Shown piece after piece: positions 37,901-49,900 of a DNA stretch of 64,000 nucleotides; position 1 is the stretch's first letter, and each line of letters opens with the position of its first letter. The notes under the pieces were generated by a model. The model worked only from the letters and a program-made list of their open reading frames with translations. It did no database searches and was not told where the DNA came from. Position numbers and translations under genes: made by a program. Source of the stretch: Apteryx mantelli (lineage: Eukaryota; Chordata; Aves; Apterygiformes; Apterygidae); contig NC_089981.1 in NCBI RefSeq assembly GCF_036417845.1, forward strand, positions 80,145,268 through 80,209,267, written 5' to 3'.

Positions 37901-40900
37901 TCACTCAGCTGCAGATGTGTCTACTATAGGTCTCCTCATTTGATCAATGAACCTATCCATTTTGATAGATCCATATGAAGATATTTTCACTTTTTATTTC
38001 TGCAAAATGTATTTAGAGAATACCATTATATGATGGTCATAATACTTCAGTGTCAAGTAGGCCAAAATGCCAATATATATATTTTTTTGTTCTCAGGGCT
38101 TCAGTTGTTGGATATTTTAGACAAGCTAAGGTAAGGATCACCATTTAAATTTTCTTTTATAAATGAGATTCATAGTAATATAGCTATGGAAACATAACAC
38201 TTACCAGCCTTCAGTGGTGTACAGTGAAAGGAACCTGGGTGGAGTCAACCATGGTAGCGTGCACACTTTACGTGGGAACCAGAGGCTTTTGGCCAACATT
38301 AAGACATTCTCACCAGCCACCGTATTCCTGCAGCAGCTGTTGTCGCAGATGGCATTGGCAGATGTTCTGGGCGCAGGCAGAACAAGGCACAACAATGTCC
38401 TTGCTGAGACAGCGTTTCAGATTGAACCCGAACTGATGCTCTAGGCTCCCTGAATGGCTTGGTGTATTCAAAACTGCTTCACGGCTGGTCTTTGTCCTAG
38501 AAGGATGCAGCTAAGACACTTCACTAATGCCTACCTAGACATATCTATCTTCACAATTTCTTAATTTAAAAAGGGTGTTCTGTCAGAAGCACCCATGGTA
38601 AATTCTAGAATGCATTATATGTTAGTTGCAGTTACCCATGTAATTTGAATTTCTCCATTCAGCCCTTTAAAAATTAGGAGAGAAATGATTTTTTCAATAC
38701 TACCAGCTAGCAAGGGTAGAGTTCCTGCCTTGAGAGTACTCAAGAGAACTGAAAAACTTGGCTTTAGGGGTTTTTTTAAATCTAATATTGAATAGCAGAG
38801 AGGAAAATACCTTCAAACAGAAACAGCACTTGCATATTTTTTCTTTGTCTTGACAAAAAAAAAAAACAAAAACAAGGCCAGATTTCAAAAGGGTGGAAAT
38901 GCCACTCTGTTGTTATACCTCCAAGGAGATGTCCATACAAAGCATACACTGAGCTATATTATGCCGTGAAAAGTCACGTTCATTTCCATGTGTTGACTGT
39001 AGATAGAGGTATATTCAGTTCAAGAAAGAAAGTGCTGATGGGATTTGATCCTTTATAAATAAGTTAGAGTTGGGTACTTTCAACACTGACTGGCTGAGTC
39101 CAAGAGGCAAAAAGATAAAAACAATTTAAACAAAAACAATCATCTGAATCATCAGTGAAGGGCTCTCCAATGAAAATGAATGCTGTACGATTGCAGAGAC
39201 ATAGAGGAGGAGGATCTGCTTATCCAGTGTGACACATTTGAGGAGTTCAAGATAGAAGATGATGAGGAATTGTTAAAGATATGTGATGGGATAAACATGA
39301 ACGATCATCATGAGGTCTTTTCATCTCTCTTCAATAAAGTAAGTAGGCCCTCATGTGGGGAACAAGATCATGCAATGGCAAAGCTGACACACTTTGCTTG
39401 GAACCAGTCTGGTGCACAGCCTTACCCTTAATCGAAAGCACCTTGTCTTCCAGGTGAGCCGCTCTCCAGTTTCCATCCAGCTGTTGTCCATCCTCCAGAG
39501 CCTTCTGCACCTGGAACCGTCTCACCACTCCAGCCTCTTGCTGTGGGAGTCCCTGGATGCTGTAGTGAACAGAGCCATTTTGCTCGCAAATGACAGTAAG
39601 ACTGACATAAGAGTGGAACGTACTTCCAGCCTTGCACTAACCTCTTTTTTTCCCTCTCCCTGTCCAATACCTCCACAAGTCCTTCCCAAATGCACAGGAA
39701 AGAAGCTATGGGGCATCCTAAGAACTGAACAGAAGCAGAGACAAAACTCTCATACGACATGGGGTCAAGTCTTGGTGTGAAACCCTGGACCTGTAGATGC
39801 CAGTGAGAGCTGGCCATGTTTATCAGTCAGCTTAGGATTCACTGCCTCGCTTTGATGGTTAAGGCCTAACGTTGCAGTGGGCTTTGGGTGGTAGGAGTCA
39901 GTGGGACTCTCTGTCTTCATTGGTATCCTGCTGCTGGTGCTGGCTAGCCTTGCTGGCGGTCATGTTTAATGCAGTGTTTATGGGCTTTGAGCTGGGCCAG
40001 GACCCTGGGAAGGAAATTGCATGGAAGGAAAAAGCACAGTTTTGTAACGTGACTCCAGGGAGTGGGTTCTGTGGATCCGGATGTGGCGCTTGAGGGAGGT
40101 TGAATAGCATGAACCAACCTTTGAGCCCTGTCTCCTCCACTGACCCTCACCTGTTTTTTAGTCCAGGGAAACACAGTTGAAGAAGTCATCGAGAGGTTGT
40201 TATCTATCAAGAAACATCCAAACAAGCAAAAGCGAGCTGAAAACCGTCTGTCCGGGAATATGAATGAAGGTGTTCAGACTGAACTGGAAGTGTGTGCAAG
40301 TGCAGTTCAGAGCCCTGTGAGATCAACTAACCCCTCCAAGGCACCAGCACCTCCATCAGGGCCACCAACTGCAGAAGAGAAGATTTCATCCTGCCAGCTC
40401 TCAGCCTGCTCGGCTTCGCCGGAGACATTTACCCCTGCACCCATCGCTGCCTCTGCCCCAGCACCTCCACCCCCACCACCCCCACCACCCCCTCCACCGC
40501 TCCCAGGCGTGGCAGCCATGCCCCCTGCATGCCCCATGATGGATGTGCCTCCAGCCCCTCCGCTCCCAGGCATGCCTCCACCCTCTGCACCCCCCCTTCT
40601 TGGTGTGGCAGCCGTACCACCCCCTCCACCACTGCCTGGCATGGGGGGCATCCCACCCCCTCCACCGCTGCCCGGCATGGGGGGCATCCCACCTCCTCCA
40701 CCGCTGCCCGGCATGGGGGCCATTCCACCCCCTCCCCCACTGCCTGGCATGGGGGGCGTCCCACCCCCTCCCCCACTGCCTGGCATGGGGGGCGTCCCAC
40801 CCCCTCCCCCACTGCCTGGCATGGGAGGCATCCCGGGAGATCATATAGAAGCCATTGAGGCTGCCCAGTTCATCTGCCCAGTCGGCTCCAGCAGGCCCAT

Positions 40901-43900
40901 CCACAAGGCGGTGAAGACGCCAACACTGAGAATGAAGAAGCTGAACTGGCAAAAGCTGCCCTCCAACGTGGTGAGAGGTGCGTGCCCCTGGCAAAAAGTC
41001 ACTTCACCCAGGAGAAAAACAGTTCCCCGCTTTCTCTGACTATGTCAAATCTGGTTGACTCCATTTAGAAACAGAACTTCTGTGATTTCCAGTACATCTG
41101 ACCTTCAAAGCTTAACAAAAAAAAGTACCATTAACCTAGTAATATTTAGTGACCATTCCAGCTAGATCAGTATTTTGGAATAGCTTGTTTAGAACTAAAA
41201 TCTTTTGAAATTAAAAGCAGGGGGATGGATGAGAAGATTCCCCTAATTTGTGATGACATACCCTGAGCTTAGGTTTTCAATGGGCTCTGATCTGGGTTCA
41301 AGACTGTCTGTTCCCCAGTTCATATATACTTGCATCTGGGTATATGAAAGGCATGACTAAAAGCATGTGTCAGTGTCAGGTACTCTGGAAAGCTGCCATG
41401 GTGAAAAAGATGGCAGAGGTCATGGAGAGGGGGCATCAGCCACAACTCAGGAAGGACACTGAAAGTGTTGAAGAGCCACGAGAAATATTGACTTGTTTCT
41501 CGATCTGTGGATCACATTTCCCTCTCCTAATGGATCCAAAAAGGAGCCTGAAATGTGAGAAAAAACAAGGGTAGGCAAGGTCAGCCTTGACCTAGACAAT
41601 CAACCATCCACTGTATGGAAGGTGGCATAGGTCAGGTCTAAATAATGCACATTTTTAACCACAAGGGCTGTTCATTGTTGGGATTATTTCAGTAGAGATC
41701 TCTACAGCCAAGCTTAGGTGTTCAAAGAAAAGATATTTCTAAAAGTGCAGTGGGGATTAATTCATTAATTCAAGTAGTCCTATATCCAGCATTCCAGAAG
41801 GAGGCTAGATTACAAAATGAAAAATTTAAGGAGGTCACAGTTAGAAAATGGCCAGGTTGTGCCTGATCGCTCTGCTGGCATGCAAGGAACAAAAATAATA
41901 TCATGCATGGGACCAGGAAAGAAATGGCTGAGGCCCTTCTCATGCTAACCCAATTTGCTAACCCAGTCATGGAGGAGAATGCAGTTTTAGGGAGGGCATG
42001 GTGGCTGCATGACCTCTGTCTGCCTCATGCTTCATTTTCTTATCAGCACATTTTGGCCTAAAGTACCAAACCATACAAGTACATACCAAAGTACCACCAG
42101 GATAGGTGCCTTTTTCCTTGCTAGCACATAGTATTGTCCTCTAGCTGGTTAAGCAGTAAATGTGAGTATCTTCACATTCTGAAGGGCCCAGTACATTGTC
42201 TAAATTGTTCGTAATGGTTCTGGTGCTATTACTGAGTTTGAGTTAACTATATTTCATTCATTTTCTGAGGAGTTTCCCTACTAGCAACTCATGTTGCCCC
42301 AAAAGCCAGGAGATTTTCGCTGCCCCTGTAAACTCTCTGAATACCTTGTCTTTTTTCAGAAAGTCACTCGATGTGGGCTTCAGTGGGTAGCAGCAATGAG
42401 GAAACCATAGAGCCCAATTATACAAGCATAGAGCAACTGTTTTGCTTTCCACAACCAACCCCCAAGGAGAAAACGGCTGCACCAGTGAAGGCAGAACCAA
42501 AGGAGGTGAGGCGGTCGTTCTCATTCTTTAGAATAAAGATCACCACAGACAGCTCATCTAATATTGAATATCTTCTTTTTCTTTAATGAAGATCACATTT
42601 TTGGACTCCAAGAAAAGTCTCAATTTGAACATATTTTTGAAGCAATTTAAATGGTAAGATATGGCCAGTTTTCATGATAGTTGCCAAAACTTTGAGCAGC
42701 TTTTGCCTAGTGTCTGTAAGGTGCTCACAAAATCTATTCCAGCCGTTGTGCTTTTGTGATCTGTGTTACTGAAACATCTGAACCTTTCCCAGCTTATGTC
42801 TTTAAAACACTGGGTCTGGGGGCTTGTTTGTGTTTTTACATGCAATGTTCCTGCTGGAAAAGGCTTTACATCTCATTTTACAGAGAAGAAGTTGTGGCAC
42901 AGAGTCATAGGGTGATTTAGGTTGTAAAAGCCCTCTGTGGAGCAAACCCCTAGTGAAAACAGAGCCAACAGAGAACTTAAGAATCAGATTTTTTTTTTTT
43001 AAGACAATCAAATACGTAGGGACAGGCATCTAAATTGCAAGATTAATCTCTGGTCCTGAGTCATTTGGCCAGGGCCAGAAGCAAAACTTTGGGCATAGTG
43101 GGGATTTGAATATGGATCTTCCAAGTCCACGGTTAATCACTGTGACAGGCTTCCTCTTGGATTACTGTGGCCCTCATTAGGCAAAGCATGGAGCACTTGC
43201 ATGGATACGTATCTCAGTAGCATGTGATTATGGAACAAGGGCCTTTGGGTGACTGCTGACTCTGCTCCTCCTCTCTGCAGCTCCAATGAAGAGGTGGCTG
43301 CCATGGTCCAGAACGGGGACAGGACCAAGTTTGATGTCGAGGTGCTGAAGCAGTTGCTCAAGCTGCTGCCTGAAAAGCATGAGGTCAGGACAGAAATGTG
43401 GTTTGCTTAAATCACAGAGCAGTAAATGCAGTGCAGTCCTGCAGTCTTGATTCTTTATTCCTCATTAGATAGAAAACCTGAAGGCCTTCAAAGAAGAGAA
43501 ATCAAAGCTAGCAAATGCCGATCAGTTTTATCTCCTCCTCCTTCAGATTTCCAGGTAAGGGAGTTAATCCCGAACTTCAGCCCAATCTTTTTCTGTGTTT
43601 GCCTCTATCAGTTTTAAGTTTCTTTATAGGAATCTCACAGACAGGTACTGATTAATATACCTAGTGGAGTCCCCCTTCCACGTTAGGGTCATCCCTTCCC
43701 TGTTACCCTTGGATGAAAGGCTATTGCTGCTCCAGCACCTTCTCTTCTTCTGAAACAGCAGAAGCTGGCCCAGACCTAGGGCCAGATCTCCCCAAGGAGG
43801 CCATGTAACTTAATGAAAGTCATGAGGGAGCCTAAGGCAATGCTGAGAAGGGAAAAGCCAGATCTCACGCTGTGGTCAGTCTCCTTCCTGCCGATCTTAG

Positions 43901-46900
43901 TGCTTCAACAGAAACTACATCCCAGTGACTGGTTCTCATGGAAAACTGCCTCTCTCCACAAGCCACAGGGCAGAGGTTTGATGTGGACATGGCTGATAGC
44001 AGTGTTGTAGAGTTGCCACACTTCCAGAAGATGTAGGAAGAAGGCCACCATGCTGGCCAAGATCACAATACCTTGAAATGTTTAATCAATATCTCCTTCC
44101 TTAGCTACCAGCTGCGGATTGAATGTATGCTGATCTGTGAAGAGACCAATGTTGTGCTGGACATGATTCAGCCAAAAGCTGGAGTCATCCAGAGAGCCTG
44201 TGAAGGTAAATGAGCTGACCTTATTTATCTTATTTACAACAGTAAACTGCAATGATGTACCAGAAAACCTCTCCTACTTACAGACCTTTGCAATGAGGCT
44301 ACCCAGCACCACAGCTCCTGTCCTGCTGCAGCCTGGTCACTGGTTTACTACAGCATACAGGATGCAGCTCTAGGTATCCCCACTGATGGTCAAAGCCCTT
44401 TGTAGGACTGGAGATCACTTTCCCTCACCCTCAGTCCTGTTCTTCTGCAGCAGCTGTATTCCTCTGAAACACGTTCAACAGTGAAGCGTGGGAAGCTCAT
44501 CAGCCCTTTCAAAGGAGCTGAATTTAGACAGCAGAACTGGCCCTGTTACAGCTAATTCATCCAGTGTTATTTGCCACGTGAAGATCTTCGTGCAGCAATT
44601 TCCTCTGCTGCCACAAAAGCATACCCCTAACCTCCCCCAGAAAGCAGTGACACTTTAGTTTTCCCTGACTACAAAAGGAACCAGACGAGAAAAAGTTTGT
44701 TATTTTGGGCTATAAATGGCTGGTGCTCAAATTTTGTAGTAATGGAAGCATCTGAATACATGGAGCAATTACACAATAGGTCTCTGCAATTACACGATAG
44801 GTCACTGCTTCCTGTGGCAAAAGCTTCTGGTCACGCTCAGCAGAGTTGGTTAAAGCTGAGCAGATAGGAGAGAGCAGAATGGAAAATTCAGCTGGCAGGG
44901 GGAAAAGAGGTATAAAATCTTTTTGAACGGTTCATTCTCAAGATCATCCACCTAGTGGAAGTAAATGTCACTTACAGTGATTTCTAGATTTCAGATCTGT
45001 GCATCTAGAAGTTTCTCCTTTGGCTTTGCCTGAGGGAAGGATGCACAGAGATGCCTGCCTGGGGACTGGTTCCAGCCCTCCGACAGCAGCAGAGGGAGCC
45101 CCCTACCCCTTCTCGGCACTGTCAAGGGCCACCCATCCTGAAAAGCCAGTTCCACCAAGCCAGTCCCACCCTATGATGGGTTTCTCCAGCTGGAGTTACA
45201 ATTTCCTGCTGAAATTAATTGAAACTTCCCCAGAAAGTTTCTTCCAAGCAGTCCACTTGTCCTCTTGGAGCTGTTCCTGCCTCAAAGCTAATTGCATGAG
45301 AAACCGTGCCACTGCAGCACCCTGTCTTAAAAGCAAGGACAGGGATGGTATCCTTCATGCACTGATAAACACCTCGGCCATGCAAGAACAAGAATAGGGC
45401 AAGCGTGTCTGTTTTTATCAGCTGGCAGGTATTCACAGAGCTGTCAGAACTGGCTTCACTACACAGTTGAATAGGCTCTCAGAGTCTTCTAGGATTAAAA
45501 TTTTAGCTCAATTATCCTCACCCATACCAGTATAAATCTGGGACACTTCCACAGAAGGTAGCAAGTTAATGACTGTCAGTAAGAAGAGTCCAATTCCAGA
45601 TTATTTTCTGTTAGGAATGAGAGAGCAAATGTAAAGAAAGAAAGAAACAAAGGTCATCAAAACTTTTATGAAGCCCAGCTAGCGAAATTGAGTTTATTTA
45701 GAGTGAGTTTCTCTTCCGGCTGGGCCGTTGGGCAAACCTGAAAAATCCAGAACTGGTTTGGTGGAATTCAGAATTCCAATTTTAATCCAGTTTAGGAAAC
45801 ATTCTGGTTTGACAGAGGATTTCAGTTAAAGGTCCTTTTTTTTTTCAGATCTTCTGAACAGTCATCGTCTGCCACTCTTTTGTCAACTGATTCTCAAAGT
45901 TGGAAACTTTCTGAACTATGTAAGGACTTCTTTTGTCTTGTCCTCTCCCCAGTCATTATGATATGTGGATGATTCTTCTCCTTTACGGCTGTAATTTGGA
46001 TGGACACAAGAGTTATGTTTGCTTTCTTTCTGTCTTGCAGGGAAGTCACACGGGTGACGCTGATGGGTTTAAAATCAGCACTTTACTCAAACTAACAGAA
46101 ACCAAAGCAAACCAAACCCGCATTACGCTGCTCCACCATATTCTGGAGGTACCACTGCCAAGTCCTGGGCAATAGGGCAGGGGGAGGATTTTATCATAGA
46201 TGAACCATTTCTCCTACTCTACTTTCAGTTGATGTAACATACTCTTATTCATATCCTTCCTGGCAAGCTAGTGTTGCAAGTTGAGAGCACTCAATTCACT
46301 TAGGCTATCAGCAGCTGCTTGTCTGCTTGTGGGCACTATTCAGCCTAAAGAGAACTCCTTGTGTAAAGACTTTTGTCCTGCTGCCCTCTGCCATCTTTTA
46401 CCACAATTGCTAGAACTTCCTCTTTTCATATTTCTGCACTCTGTGCCCATCACCAGCTGCAAATCATAGAACATGTGGCTACCAAAACCCTTCTGCCTTT
46501 TCACTGCCTCTGCTTTTTCCGCCAGACTATACTCAACCTTTTCATGATCCCCACCAAGCCCCCATGGCTTTCTTATCTTATTCTCTGTATTGCTGGGTTT
46601 TTTTTTTTTTTTTTCTCCATGTTCTGCTCTGCCAACCTCATTCGTCAAGGTCTCTCAATTCCAGTTATGAATGGTCAAGCCCCTGTTTAGCTCACAGTAG
46701 CTTCAACAAGCATAGCCATGAAAGTAAAGTAGGCAAATAAGAATCAAGCCCTTTTAATGTCTTCCTGGGACCATAGGAACTGTCAGACTGCATCAAACCA
46801 GAGTTCTGCCTCCTGCCATGGCCAACAGTAGGCCAACAGAAGAAAGTAAAATAGATCCCCAGTAAGATAAGAACAGAGCACAGTTGCAGGTCAGCTTTGC

Positions 46901-49900
46901 TTTGAACAATGAGTATTTCTAATCTTTCAGCACTCATGTGCGTTTTTATAATCTGGGAGCAATGTCTTACCTCTCTGAACGTGCAGTCCTGTTTTGCTCT
47001 GTGAGGCAAAGCAGACTACAGAGAGGGGGGCAGTAGCAGGATGTAGGCCAGGTATCCTTCCTCAGCACTTCTGCTCATTTCTCTTCCCACCTGGCTTCCT
47101 CTCTCAGCTCATGGAATACAGTAAATAACATTTCTTTCTCCTGCTTCAGGAAGTAGAAAACAGCCACACGGACCTACTGGAACTGCCAAAGGACCTTGAA
47201 TATGTTTCAAAAGCAGCAGGGTAAAACAGTCTCATTTCCTTCAAATTAAAAAAAAAATAAAAAAATCCCATGCACATCAATAATGTATCAGAAATTAGGA
47301 CACACACAGCTGGTGTAGTACATTAATGAGATAGCATCTTATTTAGTTTTAACCAAAAGATTTGACTGATAAATGCTGAAACCACTATAATATACAATAG
47401 TTCTATTACAGCTGACAACACTTAGGGGTGAAATTCACAGTGCATTCAGTTAATACTGCCTCACAGGCCTTTCCAAAAACTGCACTGCTTTTGCGTTAGC
47501 AGGATTTTCTTGAGTCCAGCTACCCGGAATCACTTCTGAAGTGTCTTTAACCAGCATGTTATGAGAAACTAAGCTAATGCCAAGCACTGAGGGGAGCATG
47601 GAGGTGGAGAATAACCCTTTGAATGGGTGGACTTTTTTTGGCATCCATCTACTCAATACATGAAATTGTAGGTAGACCTGTCCCTCTTTTCATAAGTACC
47701 ATGGAGGAAGTATCATTTTTATGAGCTCGGGCTGCATAAAGAGTTCAGAGCTCAAGATTCAGACAGCTCTACAGTTAGTCAGTGAAATGCTGGGAAAGAA
47801 AGGGACAACCAAGCCACCAGCTCAGACAAGTTCTTTCTTCAGTCAGCTGAGGATATTATGGAATGAACTAATGGGGGAGTTCTGTGTTTTTTCAGAATTA
47901 ATCTTGATATTATACGCTCGGAGTCCAGTGCCAATTTAAAGAAGTTGCTGGAGCTTCAGCGAAAGATCTCATCATCAAATGACGATGTGAAAAAACAGTA
48001 TGAGAAACCTATCCAGGTCAGTGAATGGAATCCCCTTGTATCTTCCACCTTGAACACACACATACACACACAGAGCCAGTGCTCTGTACATATGTAGCTG
48101 AGGAGGTTCATGAGAGGCTGAAAAATTTTGCAACCAGATATGCTTTCAGATTTGGAAGTAGGCTGTGATGCACACAACCCATTTGTGTTAATTTGCCACC
48201 TCCCGCCAGGCCCCAGATATCTTTTGGTAAGGCCATTTCTTAAGGACCCTGCCTGGGATGCTCTCTGTGCCCTGTTGTGCAACTCCTCACTCCATCTGAG
48301 CCAACATGTTCACCATCAGTGTGAATCACCAGAGGAAATCCCTTCTCTTGGGATTAAGCTTTGCATTAAGCTTTCCATGTCCTCCTAGTGCCACCCCTGT
48401 AAACTGGCACAACTCAGTTACTAGCAGCGAAGGCCATCTCAGTTTCTTCACGCTGCATAAGATCTGCTACCATTAAAAAGCAGGGCCCTAGACCCCTGCT
48501 CTAAGTTCTTACATTGTCATCCTTATTTATTTAATTGCCCTTCACTCAGTATCCTCTGGATAACATTTTACTGTGTATACTAAATGCATTTCAGGATAGC
48601 ATTGATGCCTCCAGAAAGCTGGAAGAGGAATTCGAAACTATTGAAAGGAAGAGAGAAGAACTTGCAAATTATCTCTGTGAAGACCCAAGCAAGTTGTCCT
48701 TAGAGGACATATTTAGCACCATGAAGACCTTCAGAGATCTCTTCATCCGAGCCCTGAAGGTTGGCATTTGTGCACACGGTGCTGAGCAACCCCAGGACTG
48801 GTGCCTGCCTCTGCTCAGATAGATGGGGGTGGGATGGGCACCTGGGCCCTGCAGGGAAAGGGTGCTGCTTGCGGCTCCCTCCTTTCAGTAGGTGGCATTA
48901 GGTCACCCGGTGAATGGGTGTCTGAGCCCCATGGCATCTGCATAGCATCAGGCTGGGTGTAGACGGACAGACTCCAGCAGAGTATTCCCCATTGACTCCT
49001 TCCTGCTAGAGCCTCTCTCTGCCTTGTATTAACCCTGTGACAGGAGAGACCCGTGGTTACATTCTCAAGGTGGTGCCCCGGGCTTGAATGGCAGAGCCAG
49101 AACCAGCTCTATTGCCTTTGCTCAGGAAGGTCCAGATTCACAACAGCATTTCAGAGCCAGACTCTGGAGATAGATGATTTTTCATGCTACTTTGGCTCCA
49201 GATTCACAAAGTTGTTTTGGAATCAAGTGCATAGGTTTTAGAGTATCAGGATTATAAAACTTAATGCTTACCTCCAACCTGAGCAAACAGGCTTAGAAGG
49301 GAGATGTAAAAAGGGGATGTGGTAAAAAGGCCACAAGTCTGGAGTAAATCATGGCTTCAGTAGCTTCCACATTTGCCTCAGCTATTCAGAGGATTTGCGC
49401 TTTGGTAGCTGCATTAGGCAGATCGCTGCTGCCACCTGCTATTAGGAATGGGTAGAGTCCTGGACAAGCCAGCAGTCTCCCTCTCACCCTCGTGGAAAGA
49501 CAGTACGTAATCTTAGGACCCATTTTTATTTACTGAGGAGATCATCTTTCTCTTCATTGGCTTTTCTACCAGATATTTAGCCAACCTTCTCATGCCCCCT
49601 GTTACTTAACTGCAGGAAAACAAGGACAGAAAGGAGCAAGCTGCAAAAGCAGAGAAGAGGAAGAAACAACTGGAAGAAGAAGAGGCTAAGAGACAGAAGG
49701 GAGAAAATGGAAAAGTCAGTAAGTATCTGAAAGGGTTTCATTAAAGAAAAATGGACATGTTATCCCAAAGTGTCCGGGAGAGCTGATAGGAGCTTTTTTC
49801 TGTTCTTGTTTTAATGGACCAGGAGTGGTAGTTTATTTTGTGCATTTCCAGGTGCTGGCTCACTGAAGGCTTTTAGGTGTCTTACAGCCATAGCTAAGGA

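Noticed and set aside
38214..38444. A 77-codon plus-strand frame in intron 5
   Set aside because: No similarity to INF2 or another family, and it is not framed by splice sites that keep the INF2 reading frame.
40307..40994. Long Gly/Pro-rich and Cys-rich frames antisense to or shifted against the FH1 exon
   Set aside because: Shadows of the 36-bp FH1 repeats; every frame stays open because the repeat length is a multiple of three.
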